64,000 bases of DNA from Simmondsia chinensis (GCA_018398585.1 JAGTTD010000024.1:9204071-9268070); one strand, 5' to 3'. Shown: positions 32,857 through 45,434, numbered from the stretch's first letter. Notes: generated by a model from the sequence alone, not told the origin. Program-made: numbers and translations.

Positions 32857-34212
32857 TAGTACTTGTTGTGTTTGCTTAGCAAGTGCACTAAGTCATATCA
32901 AGTGATACAGAAGTAAGTCGGGTATCATCACATGAGGATTGTTTGTTGAACGAGTACCGAAATTAGTAGTTTCAGCACTATTTGGAACACCGAAATTTGT
33001 AGTTTTTGACATGAAACAAACAAAATGAAAATAACTAAATATGGTTACTAAATTTATTTAAAATTTTTCTAATTTAATAAGATTAAAGGCATCCGATTTA
33101 ACCTAGTTGTATTAATACGTCTTTCTATTCTCGGTATTCAATTTGTCACTATATGTTGATGGTTTAAAACCCTAATTTACAAAACATTCTCGGTCGAGCA
33201 ACACTTAGCATACTCTTTTTACATATTAAATAATCAATCTTTTGCGTAAATTTAAAAAAGGAAAGAGTTCTGAAGATTCATGGTTTTCATAACAACGCAC
33301 AAATCGTGTAATTGGTTTAGCAATCATCGTAAATCTCCTCTTGGACTCATTACTAATTTTTACAGGTTTATGGTGATCAAGCATTCCACACTCATGAAGA
33401 ACAATGATAAACACTCAAACAACGCAATAAACAAACTTTAAATACGTTGAATTAGAAAAAGACGTGTATTATAACTTAGGCTGCATCGTAGCCTTGGAAA
33501 GACAAAATTATTTTATGGCAGACATAACATAGAGTAAAATTAAAAAAAAATCCATGAACTTATAGAAGAAAAAGATAGAAAAGAACTTGAAATGAAAAAT
33601 TACATACCAAACTTCTTCGTTCTCTTCCTTTGTTCTTCCCCCACGGTTTTCTCTCAATCTCTTTTTCTTTGGATCTCTGTTTTTCTGAATGAGTGATGCC
33701 TAAAACTCTTGCTTTTATCCCCTACTTATAGCATTTCAAGTGGCAAATTCAAAAATTGAAAATTACATCAACTTTATCCTTATTTTCTTATATTGCCACC
33801 CTCCTTTTGCAACTTTATTCAACTTGATTTTTTTCTTCATTTGTTTTCTTCTCCCACCTCCGAAAATCAGTTCTCCTTGCAATTTGTGTGCATATTTTAA
33901 GTGTTTAATCCATCCTTGCTTGTGATTTGTAGATTTTGCCACCAAAGTTTGCAATGTGCAATAACTTGTACATGAACTTTGCCTTAGGCGTTGGTTATGC
34001 TTCCAAATTGATACAAGTTGCGTGATTTTTGTTTTGTTTATTTTATCTTGCTTTTATTTGTGGATGTTATTGCTAAAACCTAGCAAGAATTAGCATAAAG
34101 TGAGTGTTTTTGCAATGAAATAACAATAGGAGCGAAAGAAGAGCAAAAGTGAGCAAAATTAGAGGTAAACCTTAAATGATATGAATAATTATATACTGCA
34201 TTGGACGTATCA
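32857..34212 (-). repeat. 3' LTR of N2 (1356 bp)
   Basis: Plus strand from TAGTACTTGTTGTG to TTGGACGTATCA, that is, minus start TGATACGTCC. TATA-like minus TATAAGTAGGGG at about 33716-33727. Confidence 0.85.
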
Positions 34213-36877
34213 AAATACCTCCTAACTTGAAGCTCGCTCGTCCTCAAGCAAAGCTAACATGAAAGCACAGGATGCCATGCTTCATAAGAATTTTAGCACA
34301 ATTCAAAGCAAGTGCACTTCTCTTAGAAAAAAATGACCAAGTCTCAAAGCTTGAGATTCTAATGGAAAACATTCTTACTAAGGAAAAACCGATCAATCAC
34401 CTTGGTAACCGAATTCGAAACTTAGCTAAGCAAATTAAATTTATCTGTTCGTTCTAATCTCAAGACATTCAAACCAAATAAATGACAAAAATAATGCCAC
34501 ACGTAACAAGATTTTTCAAGTTTGCCCAAGACTAAAATTATGCACAAAAATTTCTTTTCTCTTCTTTTTTTTTACAATTCCTATAAGCAGATAACTCATG
34601 AGTATATCTTCAATAAGAATCAAACTCCTAACCCCTGGGCGATGACCGCATGGGTTGGAGATGCAACCAACTGAGACGCCCTCATATTTTGCTTTTACTT
34701 AGACTTAGGCATAACATTTCAAAATATATTTTGCAAATGATAATCTTAATGCAATCAGAAGGAAAGGTAAAACAACTGTGTTAACTAGTGAAATCAAACA
34801 CCATTGTTTTATTAAGATAGTGCCTTACAATAGATTATATATTGCAATTAAAGCACAAAGACAATTGATTTTCGAGTTATTCAGGTCCAATCAAAATAAA
34901 CAAGCCAAGAAGAGTAGAAAAACTGCCTTTAAAGCATGTTGATAAGATCTAAAAATTATTTTATGATTTTTAGATGCGCAATAAATTTTTTAAAGGCTAA
35001 TAATCTAAACTATAGAAAATAGAAAATCTTTTTGTTAGCTGAACACTATCTACATCCCTATACAAAGCCTATGAACTGTGGGAGGCACTAAAACCGACTT
35101 TAAAAGATAAAATAGAACAAGACAAGAAAATATTTCGAAAACTTTTGTTCAAAATTTAAAAATTGTCTCTCTCACTCGCAAACTTACAGCTAACACTGTC
35201 CTCAATGCTAAAAGAATTATAAAGAACGAAGAAGTAGCTGAGAGATGCTTCCTAGGTTTGAAGATTGCTCGTTTTGATGGTGAGTGTTGACATCATGTTA
35301 CCCCCCAAACTTGTTTTCAAAAAAATATGTTTGAACAAATTATATCAAAACATAAGAAAATGATAAAATAAAAGGAAATTAAAAAACAAGAGTAAGGAAA
35401 TGCAAACTACGGTTGCCTCCCAAGAAGCGCTTAAGTTATAATCCTTAGCTTGACATCTTGACGATATTCTAAAATGTATCCTGAAGAAAAACGGAGTTTC
35501 CTCTATCCACTCTCAATGAAATTTTCTTCTGTGGATCTTCTTTGTATCCTTCTCTACACGACCACCTTCACCTTCAATAATCATCGGATCCTTAAGCTTA
35601 ATGTGCCACAACTTGAATTTGGTTTTCGATTACTGGTGGAGGTGGGTCGGTCAAGATAAGTTTGGTCATTAGTGGTAATAAGTCGATCAAGGGGTTGTGT
35701 CATATTGAGGTGATTTTTCTAATGTGTTCTCATCCCTCAATGTTATGACATTAGCTTCTTCCCCTTGATTGGTGACGATATTGCTAGGTAAGGAATCTTT
35801 GGGCCCCTCAGAAAGTTCCTCTGGCATTGTCCCTACTTGTGTTTCTAAACTTCAGAAAGAGACTTCTTGGTTTCTGAAATTAACCCCAGTTTCTTTTATA
35901 AAAAGTGTCCTTTCATATATGAACTTCTCAAACAACTCTTCTAAGTCATATTTCTTTTCTTGGGGTGGATGAATGGGTGACTAAGGTGCTTCACGATTGT
36001 TCCAAGAAAAGTTAGGAGGGTTCATCCATCCTTGATTGTAGGTGTCAGAGTAAGGGTTTGTCGGACTTATTGATAATTTGACATGTAGTTATCCTATTCA
36101 AAACCCAATGAGAAAAAGGTATTGCTTGCTTGGCACTACGTACTAACATAGTTACCTGCACACTATTCGCGTCTAACTATAATTGTTGTCCAGTTGATTT
36201 TGAATTAGTAAATTATGCAACATCGTGAATGCATTAATTTAACAAATTCCAACTGGTCTTCTTGGTGCAACTTGGTATTGAGGTCTCATATAATTGTTGC
36301 TAGCCATCTAGCAACAATCTGTGTCAAATTTTAGGATCTGAGGGAGTAATGTTAAGAAATAAACTTAAAAGTTAAAAAAAAGATAAAAATAAAAAGAAAG
36401 CACAAGAATACAATATTATAACACAAATCATAACAAAAACCAAATTTCGGGGGGGGGAGGGGGGGGGGGGGGGGGGGGGGGGGGGAGTTGGCGGTGGTAT
36501 ATGAACTTTTTTTTAAGAAGTAAAGAGAGGTGGGGGGATACTAATAATAATGTATTGAAAAATTTTAAAATGACTAACTTAACTTTCAAATAATTATCTA
36601 GGTGTATTAAAAAGTTAAAAGAAATATAAAATTAATAAGAAAACTTAAAAATACTCTTAGATAGGTTATTAGAGGGGAGGAGGATGCCTTGCGAATTTTA
36701 GAAACAAAAAGAACTTTACAAATCAAACAAAGTGAATGAAATAATATAAGGAATAGGGATTTCTTCTTCAGACTAAAATTTACATGTTTTAACAAAACTA
36801 CTTCAAATTAGTGCTAAAACTCGGTGGTATCAATATCACTCAAATTAAAACAATCCTCGGTGTCAGAGCTAAGAACC
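34213..36877 (-). pseudogene. N2 internal region with gag remnant
   Basis: The 3' non-coding part (34213-35460) parallels N1. At 35640-35980 the minus strand has linker wording like SLETQVGTMPEELSEGPKDS and NIVTNQGEE, matching the gag-protease linker of N1. The protease domain is deleted between about 35470 and 35640. Gag start is near 36340. PBS (about 36853-36870) is degraded: plus TCCTCGGTGTCAGAGCT. Confidence 0.65.
36449..36485 (+). repeat. Poly-G tract (G9-A-G27)
   Basis: Nine G at 36449-36457, one A, 27 G at 36459-36485. The corresponding place in N1 (about 19076) has only five G. Confidence 0.92.
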
Positions 36878-37491
36878 TGATGCTTGTTGTGTTTGCGTAG
36901 CAAGTGCAATTAGTCGTATCAAGTAATAACAAGGTCAGTAGAGTATCGTCCCACAAGAGTTGTTTATTAAATGAGTACTGAAATTGGTAGTTTCGGCACT
37001 ATTTAAAAGATAGAAATTTTTAGTTTTTGATATGGGAGAAACAAAATGAAAATAACTAAATATGGTTACTAAATTTTCTAAAAAGGTTTCTGGGTTAATA
37101 AGATCCAAGGCATCCGATTTCACCTAGCTGCATTAATACATCTTTCTATTCTAGGTATTCAAGTTTTTATTTTATGTTGATGGTTGAAAACCCCAATTGA
37201 CTAAATATTCTCACTCGAGCAACACTTAGCATAGCGTTTTACATATTAATTCATCAATCTCTTACATGAATTTAAATAAGAAAAGAGTTCTAAAAATCCA
37301 TGGTTTTCACATAAGACCTTACAATCATAAATCTTCTGTCGGACTCATTACAAATCATTACAGGATTTGAATGGTGATCAAGCATTCAAAACACATAAGG
37401 AACAATGATTAACATTCAAACAACGCAATAAATAAACTTTGAATACGTTGAATTAGAAAAGAGCGTATATTAATTAGAGTTGCCTTATAGC
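36878..37491 (-). repeat. 5' LTR of N2, truncated
   Basis: Plus strand starts TGATGCTTGTTGTG; homology to other N LTRs stops near TTGCCTTATAGCC (37491), where chromovirus integrase begins. Confidence 0.85.
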
Positions 37492-37860
37492 CGGTGACTT
37501 TATCAAATATTAGGATGAATATTAAAATTGTAAAAATTTTGGGTATAATAGTATGTGATCTCATTTCCATTCTGGTATTTTTAATGGCTGAAGAAGGCCG
37601 GTTTGTTTCTGACGTTCAATCTTCACTTGTTGATGTGTGAGGCATCTTGCAACAAATTGATCTATATCCTTTTTCATGTTCTTCCACCAAAAGTTTTCCA
37701 TAAGATCTCTATCCATCTTTGTTCCCCCAAGGTGAGCCGAAAATGGAAGCACATGAGCTTGTTCTAGAATTTCCTTTTTCAGTAGCTCATTAGTTAGGAC
37801 ACAAATCCTATTGCCAAACCAAAAAGAACTGTCCTCATGTAGTGCAAATTGTGTAGACAA
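37492..37860 (-). pseudogene. Integrase zinc finger and start of core (copy D)
   Basis: ORF 37561-37860: RICVLTNELLKKEILEQAH, AHLGGTKMDRDLMENFWW, CLTHQQVKIERQKQTGLL and PLKIPEWK. This is the HHCC region, with one cysteine changed (CLTHQQ in place of CLTCQQ). Frame is lost at about 37560. Confidence 0.9.
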
Positions 37861-39487
37861 CTCTTTTACAATGTCGAGAACAATCTTTCACAAATACTAA
37901 TCTTCTTCTTGTGCATTTTTTATACTGTCCATCAATGTTGGACGTACGGGCGCTGCCAACATGATAGCTCTATCCCGTTGTCGCTTTATCTCAATTCATG
38001 CTGTTCACAAATGATTAAGTATATGGGATTATGTAGTGATCGTATAAGCAAGATTTCCACTAGACGTTCGACTCAACGCATCAGCAGCTACATTCTCTTT
38101 GCCCGGGTGATCATTTATATGTAAATCATAATCATGGAGCAATGATAGTCACCTCCGTTGCCTCATATTTACCGCCTTTTGAGAGTAATTATATTTCCAA
38201 TTCTTATGATACGTGTATACCTTACAAGTCACTCCATACAAGTATTGTCTCCAGGTTTTCAATGCGAACACTACTGCAGCGAGTTCAAGGGCATGAGTCA
38301 GGTAATTATCTTCATATGGCTTTAGTTGTCTGGAGGCATATGCAATTGCCCGTCTGTGTTGCGTTAAGGCACAACCGAGCCCCTTTTTTGATGCGTCACT
38401 ATAGATAACATATCCTTCTTCTCCTAATGGCACCGCAAGTATTTGGGCCGATATTAATTAAGCTTTCAATTCAGGAAAACTTTCTTCACAAATATCGTCC
38501 CATTCAAATTTTCTATCTCTTCTTGTTAGTCGAGTAAGGGACATGCAAAACCTTCTGTAATGGCTTGCTAGACCAAGGAAACAACTAACTTTTGTCACGG
38601 TGGTTGGTCAGGGCCATATCACAATTGCTTTCACATTTTGTGGGTCCATTGATATTCCTTTCCCTATACCACATGTCCTATGAAAGAAACCTTCGATAAC
38701 CAAAACTCACATTTTTTCAATTTACCATATAATTGTTTTTCGCTTGTCTGTAAATATAGCTCTCAAACGGTTCTCATGTTCCTCCTTATTTTTCGAGTAC
38801 ACCAAAATATCATCGATAAAGACAACCAAAAATTGATCTAGAAACGGCTTAAATACCCTATTCATTAAATCCATAAATATAGCTGGTGCATTCATCAATC
38901 CAAAAGACATGACAAGAAATTCATAATGTCCATATTGAGTTCTAAATGCTATTTTGGGCACATCCTTAGCTCTAACCCGCAATTGATGATACCTCTACCT
39001 CAAATCCATTTTAGAAAACATTGATGCCCCTTGTAATTGATTAAATAACTCCTCGATCCTAGGCAAAGGATATTTATTCTTAATGGTAACTTTGTTCAAC
39101 TCTCTATAATCGATGCAAGGCCTCATGCTACCATCTTTCTTTTTCACAAACAAAACTAGTACCCCCTAAGGTGAGGTACAAGGCCTTATTTGCCCCTTAT
39201 CAAGCAATTCTAGTAGTCGTACTTTTTAGTTCTTTTAACTCTATCGGTGACGTCCTATATGGTGTTTTCGAGATAGAGTAATGAGTTCGATACAAAATTT
39301 AACTTGTCGTTAAGGGGGCAATCCGGGAATATCATTGTAAATACACAGAGAAATTCTCTAACCACGGGAAATTTTTCTAGAGATGATTCTCCATGATTTT
39401 CTGCGATTATACTTCAAATGTAACCTTCACTTCCTTTTCTCAGCATCTTTTGAGCTTGCGTAGCTGAATTTACTCTTAATGGTGCAG
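37861..39487 (-). pseudogene. Reverse transcriptase and RNase H (copy D)
   Basis: RT piece 38722-38982: [20 protein letters not shown] and [13 protein letters not shown] with the FIDD form of the catalytic motif. RNase H piece 38149-38433: [18 protein letters not shown] and [14 protein letters not shown]. Between them and up to 39487 the same polyprotein is readable in other frames with stops. It copies RNA to DNA and degrades the RNA in an active element; here it is broken. Confidence 0.85.
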
Positions 39488-40096
39488 TTAAAGCATTGCG
39501 CAATGAAATATTACATCCTCTCCATTTAAGCTTTTTAATTTAATACACTTTACAAGACACTTTGTATAACACTCAATTTCCACTCTATGTTCAGTTAACA
39601 AATCCATCTCTAATATTATGTCGAAATCCTTCATATTAATTGTATTGCCCTCAAAACGTTTATTTCCTAACTTTACCTCATAACCTATATATATTCGATC
39701 GACGTTGGTGGAAGCCCCAATAGGTAGGGCAATGGTTAAGTTAATTTTAAGTCTAGAAGAACCATGCTTTAATTTTGCAGCAAATGTAGTGGATATGAAG
39801 GAATGAGTCAGACCGGAATTGAAAAGAATATAAGCATACAAAGAATCCACAAGAATAGCATTTGTCACCACTTCGCCTCCTTTCTTATCATCTTCCTTTG
39901 TTACGGAAAACACTTGTCCTTTTGGTTCAATACCTTCTTTCCCACTCTTCCTAGCCTTACTATAATAAGAAGATGCGATGTGCCCTTGTTTTCCACACTT
40001 GTGACAAGTTTTCTCCTTTTGAAGATAATTGGCCATAATATGTCCTTTCCCACACTTGAAGGAAATCCAATTTGCACTAAAGCAAGGTCTCCCCAA
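39488..40096 (-). pseudogene. Zinc knuckle and protease (copy D)
   Basis: 202 codons. Knuckle CHKCGKQGHIASSYY: the last cysteine is replaced by Y. Protease active site reads FNSGLTHSFIS, where the catalytic D is replaced by N. NMKDFDIILEMDLL and a C-terminal part follow. So the frame is open but its key residues are lost. Confidence 0.85.
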
Positions 40097-40901
40097 GCGA
40101 TGTTTTCCACAAAAGGTACGAACCTCTCCGTTTTTCGGCCGTTGTTGATCTGAAAATCGCTTTTATTACCTGTCATCCCAAAACTCTCATTTGACTTTTG
40201 TCTCTTTTTCTTCTCATTCATTTTCATCTCCACCTCTTTTTCTTCTTTTAGGACTCTTTAAATTCTAACTGCTCTTCGGTACAGCTCTTGAAAATTATCA
40301 AAGGCTTGACCCTGTTGCTTCCTTATTGCAAGTCCCAACCCATCCTGAAATCGACTTCAATAAATTGTGTAGCATATCTAGACAATTCTATGAATCTTGA
40401 TATTGCATCACTGTCGTATTTTCTTGTTTCAAAGAGAGAAATTCTAGCTTTCTTTTTGTTTTTTTTTTTTTAGTACACTTCTTGGATAATATTTTTCCTT
40501 TAAAATAATCTTAAACTCAACCCAACTATGTGGCTCCTCTTCTTCTCTACGCCTAATAGTCTTCCACCAATGTTCAGCTTGATTTGCAAACTTATACGTA
40601 ATAAGTTTTACCTTCAAATTTTCTGTAACACTAGCTATCCAGAAAATTGTCTTAGTCCTTTTGACCCACTCTTCAACTTTAGCCGGGTCAGATGATCTAA
40701 CAAACTCGATCGGATCAAACTACAAAAAATCATGCAATGCGGCCATATCCCTCCCCTCCTCATCATCATGTGTCCTACCCATTCTACAACAACTGTGCTC
40801 ACCACATGAATGTCAGCTTAAAGAGACACCATTGTTGGCTCCCTTGCACTTCCAGAGCAAGTGTCATGCATCCAGTCCCTACCGGTCCCTCATTGTGCCA
40901 T
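40097..40901 (-). pseudogene. gag: Gag (copy D)
   Basis: Start ATG at 40901 is followed by a stop at codon 4 (TGA for CGA). A second stop, TAG at 40720-40722, is also present in copy B. Core wording EEWVKRTKTIFWIAS, EHWWKT, WVEFKIILKEKYYP and SRFIELSRYATQF is clear. An A-rich run at about 40458-40470 interrupts the same place as in copy B. Confidence 0.85.
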
Positions 40902-41548
40902 TTTCCCATAAATTAGTTTTCTATGAGAATAAGTTGAACACAATTGTCTGATACCACTAAAGTAAATCCTCTAGAATTGGGGGTTACATGCCGTAGGCAC
41001 GTTTAGAACCTATAAGGCTTTTTAAACTTAGCTAAAGTAATAAGAAGATTAAGTCATGATTGAAGTATCATGAAATTTACATATAGATTAACTTTCATTA
41101 CAATCTAGTATAATATAAATAAAAAATTTACATATTCTTGTACAAAAGGAAGGGAAACTAAGTCTCTTTCAATACAAATTTTCTAAAATTTGTGTAAGCC
41201 TATCTAGCATCCAATGATTCGTCTTCAAGTAGTGTCTAGAGCATTTCTATCTTTCTATACAAACAATCTCTCAATCAAATGATCTGGAAGGAGAGTAGCC
41301 ATTTCCTTTGCGTCGGTTGACTTTCACACCACATACATGGATAAATTATTGTTCGGGAACATTTAACACCATTGTGCACCACAGCACCTCTCCTAGTAGT
41401 TAAGTTAGGTAGTCAACCACTCCACCAATGTATGCAACATGGACTACCACTCTAAAACAGCACGCAAAACACCGTGGTTTTTTTTTTCTTACGCCTTCAA
41501 CTCAACAGATGTAAAAATCATCATTTTTCAATATTGTTTCATGTTTTA

Positions 41549-42098
41549 GAACCATTGCCCAAGATGGCTCAAAATAAAAAAAATACTACCCAAAATGACC
41601 TATTTCAAAAAATATTTACCCAAATGGCCTTCTTGTCATCAAATTTGAATTTTTTTTCTTTTTGGAAATACGTCCCTCCCTATGATAATAATTTTAAAAA
41701 TAATAATTTATATTAGTTGTTATATAAGCAAACAACTATAATAATGAGTAAATTAAAAAAAATTATGGATAGATAATATTATTTAATATTTAACAAACAA
41801 CTTAATCTAAATTTTTCATTATAGATTGCATATACAATTTAAATAAAAAGCATGTTATAAAGCTAAATATAACATGATAATAAATATATAACAAATATTT
41901 AATTTAATTAATAATTAACAATTTATTAAAAATTAAATAAAAATTTAAAAAGGTTTAAAATGTCAAGTACCCCAAAACAGAAAAACAAAAAATTATATTT
42001 TTAAATTTGATGACGTGGGTGCCATTTGGGGAAATATTTTTTTAAATGAGCCATTATGGGTAGTAGTTTTTATTTTGGGCCGTTTTGGGAATGTCTCT
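41549..42098. mobile_element. 550-bp MITE with about 70-bp inverted repeats
   Basis: Left end GAACCATTGCCCAAGATGGC, right end reversed AGAGACATTCCCAAAACGGC; both continue with CAAAATAAAAA and TACTACCCA. ATGTTTTA flanks it at 41541-41548 and 42099-42106, an exact 8-bp target duplication. The interior is over 80% A/T by eye and has no gene. Confidence 0.85.
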
Positions 42099-42156
42099 AT
42101 GTTTTAAGTAACATACTTTCAAAACTCACATGATTTTTTCTAAACCAGCATCTTTC

Positions 42157-42176
42157 AACGTAAAATATTTTACGTT
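42157..42176. repeat. Perfect 20-bp palindrome
   Basis: AACGTAAAATATTTTACGTT, self-complementary over its full length, inside the chromovirus LTR. Confidence 0.95.
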
Positions 42177-42695
42177 ATGATTTAATGAAAATTCATATAA
42201 AATTAGTGTAATATTACATCAAATAGGTAATTTTCTTATCTGATCTAAACAAAGCTTTAACTCATTCTTATTTACTATTAATTCTATCTCTTGCCCCAGC
42301 AAACTTTTTCTTTCAAATATGATGCAAATAACATTTCACATCTAAACACATCGACATAAGAATTTAAGGCATACTTCATCAAGGACGTTCATCAAAAATG
42401 AGAATTTAATCATATTATAAATAAACTAACTACTTCAGCAGAATTTTAGAAAAAACACAGGAGGTGCGAAAATAAAGCTAAATTACAAGAGATTAATTCT
42501 TGCCTTGTTGCTATTCCTTTTTGTTGGGATATTTTCACACACTAAAATACTTATGACTTTTTTCATATTTGCTTATGAAATTTTTGTGTGGAATCTAAAA
42601 TACTCAAAACTACACTCCAGTTTATACTCGAGGTTCTTCAAAGCTAAGGGACAAATCTGATGGGAGGAGAAAAAGCTTAGGCTGGTGGGTTTTAT

Positions 42696-42998
42696 GCCAC
42701 CTCATGCTTGGTGGATGACACCTCCTACTTAGGTGTTTCCACTTCAGGCTTTGGGTGCCACCATGTGCTTAGTTTACATGCATTAATCCCCACCTCGTAC
42801 TTACAAGGCCGCCTCCTGCTGAATTACCAGCTTCGGGTGCCACCTCGTGCTTAAAATTGCCACCTCATGGTGATTCAGATGCTTTGGGTGCCACCTCGTG
42901 CTTAAAAGTGCCACCTCAAAATGATTCACCTGCTTCGGGCACCACCTAGTGCTTAAAATGCCACCTCATGCTTTAAAAAGCCACCTCATGCTTATTTG
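42696..42998 (+). repeat. Irregular tandem repeat of GCCACCTCGTGCTT
   Basis: About ten copies of GCCACCTCATGCTT or GCCACCTCGTGCTT with spacers, some arranged as a longer unit with GATTCA and CTGCTTCGGGT. It lies at the start (minus sense) of the chromovirus LTR. Confidence 0.85.
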
Positions 42999-43028
42999 TT
43001 AGGACTAGTATTATTCCTCTTTGTTTTG

Positions 43029-44450
43029 TTACCTAATTTTAAGGTATTTGTATTTCTCTCCCCTAAAGTGTGTTTCGTCCACGAAACAAGAGTATTTGTG
43101 AACATGGAAGTATATGGCTATGTTGCTTATGTCATCCTCACGCTCCCATATTGCTTCTTGTTTCGAATGACGCTGCCGTTGAACTTTCACTATTCGTATT
43201 GTTCTACCTTGATAGGTCATATCTTGCTCTATTATAATGAGTTGTTCAATTTATGAATAGCATAGAGACATGGAAAACATCATGAAGTTGAGACAATGAC
43301 GGAGACAAAGCGATTCTATAGGCCACATCCCCTATTCTTTCCAATATTTCATAGGTATCTTGGGTTCAATTTAATGCAATCTCCAGACCTTATTGCTCCT
43401 TTTGTTAGTGAAACCTTCATAAATACATGGTCTCCTTCTTGGAATTCAAGGGCTTTCCATCTTTTATTAGCATAACTCCTTTGCCTGTTCTACGCCGCAT
43501 TTAATCTTACATGAATCATTTTCACCTTATTAATAGTGAGCTGAAGATTTCTGGACAAATTTCTTCTTTCCATTGCTTCGTTTTGTCAAAGTCATTCCAG
43601 CATAACGGTGATTGAATTTTTCTCTCATAAGGTGCCATCTTTACACTAGTCTGACAACCATTATTGTAAGCAAACTCCACCAGCAGAAGATCATCATCTC
43701 AGCTTCCTTTATGATCTGAAACACAAGCTCTTAACATGTCTTCTAGACCTTGGACCACTCTTTCACTTTGGACATCCATTTGGAGATGATAAGATGTGCT
43801 AAAATTCAGCTTTGTCCCGAATGCTTTCTGTAGTTGTTTCCAAAATCTCGAGAGAAATCTAGAGTCACGATGTAACACAATAGAATAAGGTACTCCATTA
43901 ACTTCACTATCTTCTTTATATACAATTTAGCAGGCTTTTCTAGGCTGAAAGCTATTTTAATTGAAAGGAAGTGTGTAGACTTCATGAATGTATCAAAAAG
44001 TTTCCATGCGGCATCGTGACCCGTAGAAGATCGAGGTAGTTTTCTGTCAAAATCCATGGTGATGTGATCCCATTATCATTCTGGTATTTATAATGGTTGA
44101 AGAAGTCCAGTTGGTTTCTAATGTTCAATCTTCACTTGTTGACAAGTGGGGCATCATGCAACAAATTGAGTTGTATCATTTTTCATGTTCTTCCAACAAA
44201 AATGTTCATTAATATCGCTGTACATCTTTGTTCCTCCGGTGTCAGATGAATAAGGAACCACATCAGCTTGTTCTAGAATTTCCTTTTCTAGTAGCTCATC
44301 ATCTGGGACACAAATCCTATTGCCAAACCACAAAGAACTACCTTCACATAGTGCGAATTGTGTAGATGGCTCTTTTTGAATATCGGGAACAATCTTTCAC
44401 AAATACTCATCCCCTTTTTGTACATTTTTGATATGGTCGATCAATGTTGG
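43029..44450 (-). pseudogene. Integrase with chromodomain (copy E)
   Basis: ORF 43806-44057 has MDFDRKLPRSSTGHDAAW and FSLEKPAKLYI, the integrase core. At 43250-43620 the C-terminal part reads KALEFQEGDHVFMKVSLTKG and NPRYLRNIGK. ORF 43029-43220 ends a chromodomain: IVKVQRQRHSKQEAIWERED. Chromodomains direct insertion to certain chromatin. The zinc-finger part lies at 44060-44420. Frameshifts throughout; the integrase middle (second D) is deleted around 43800. Confidence 0.85.
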
Positions 44451-45396
44451 ACATACGGTCATAGCCAACAAGATAGCTCTATTTCCTTGCCGCCTTATCT
44501 CAATTCCCGCTCTTCTCAAATCATTAAGGTTATGGGATTGTAGTGATTATATAATCAAGATTTCCAATAGACTTTCAACTCAACGCATCAGCAGCTACAT
44601 TCGCTTTGCCTGGGTGATAATTTATATGTAAAACATAAAAATGGAGGAATTCAAGCCACCTCCGTTGCCTCATATATCACTCTTTTTGAGTTTAAATATA
44701 TTTCAAATTCTTATGATCTGTATACACCTCACAAATCACTCCATATAAGTAATGTCTCAAAATTTGCCATGCGAACACTACTGCAGCAATTTTAAGGTCA
44801 AGAGTCGGGTAATTCTCTTCATACGGCTTTAGTTGTCTAGAGGCATATGTGATTACCAGTCCATGTTGCATTAAGACGCAGCCGAGTGCCTTTTTAGATG
44901 TGTCACTATAGATGGCATACCCTTCTTCTCTTGATAACACCGCAAGTATTGGGGCTGACATTAGTCAGGCTTTGAATTCAAGAAAACGCTCTTCAGAAAT
45001 ATCATCCCATATAAATTTTGTATCTATTCTCGTAGTCTAGTGAGGAGATTGGCTAATTTGGCAAAGTCCTTAACAAATCTTCTATAATATCCTACCAAAC
45101 AAGGAAACATCTAACTTCTGTCATGGTGGTTGGTTGAGTCCGGTTCACAATTACTTCCACCTTTTGTGAGTCCACGGATATTCTTCACTCGATATCACAT
45201 TTAATAACCAAAACTCACACCTTTTCATTTTAGAGTACCTCAAATGGTTCTCATGTTCCTCCTCATTTTTTGAGTACACCAGAATATCATCGATAAAGGC
45301 AAACAAACAATGATCTAGGAGCGACTTAAATACCCTATTCATTAGATCCATAAATATAGCTGGTGCATCGTCAATACAAAAGGCATGACAAGACAT
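44451..45396 (-). pseudogene. RT and RNase H (copy E)
   Basis: RNase H ORF 44692-44961: [20 protein letters not shown] and [16 protein letters not shown] piece 45151-45396: [20 protein letters not shown] and [22 protein letters not shown] is cut off at about 45396, where the inverted copy F follows after about 40 bases. Confidence 0.85.
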
Positions 45397-45434
45397 TAGT
45401 CAATCCATAAATACCCTAGTGTTTGTAATATAAC

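Larger units (their letters stand above)
32857..37491 (-). mobile_element. N2: N-family element, normally oriented LTRs
   Basis: Minus strand: 5' LTR (36878-37491, cut), degraded PBS, internal region with gag remnants, 3' non-coding region, polypurine stretch (minus AAGTTAGGAGGTATTT, plus 34213-34228), 3' LTR 32857-34212. Unlike N1 the two LTRs are direct repeats. Protease and pol are absent. Confidence 0.85.
37492..40960 (-). mobile_element. Chromovirus copy D (Tekay-like Ty3/gypsy), internal part
   Basis: Minus-strand gag, protease, RT, RNase H and the start of integrase follow a tRNA-Met-type PBS (minus TGGTATCAGAC near 40945-40955). Integrase is cut at 37492 by N2. Sister copies: E (43029-45396), F (45435-46755), B (55483-59042). 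Lineage is from RT and integrase wording and the chromodomain in copy E. Confidence 0.88.
40961..43000 (-). repeat. Chromovirus LTR (about 2 kb with MITE), between copies D and E
   Basis: On the minus strand its end abuts the PBS of copy D and its start follows the chromodomain end of copy E, so one LTR serves both. Homologous to 55499-56160 and 56467-57190. It contains a 550-bp MITE and a repeated GCCACCTC block. Exact ends not determined. Confidence 0.7.

Noticed and set aside
33740..33954. Hydrophobic plus ORF inside N2
   Set aside because: It is LTR sequence; the matching stretch in N1 (20380-20520) codes differently.
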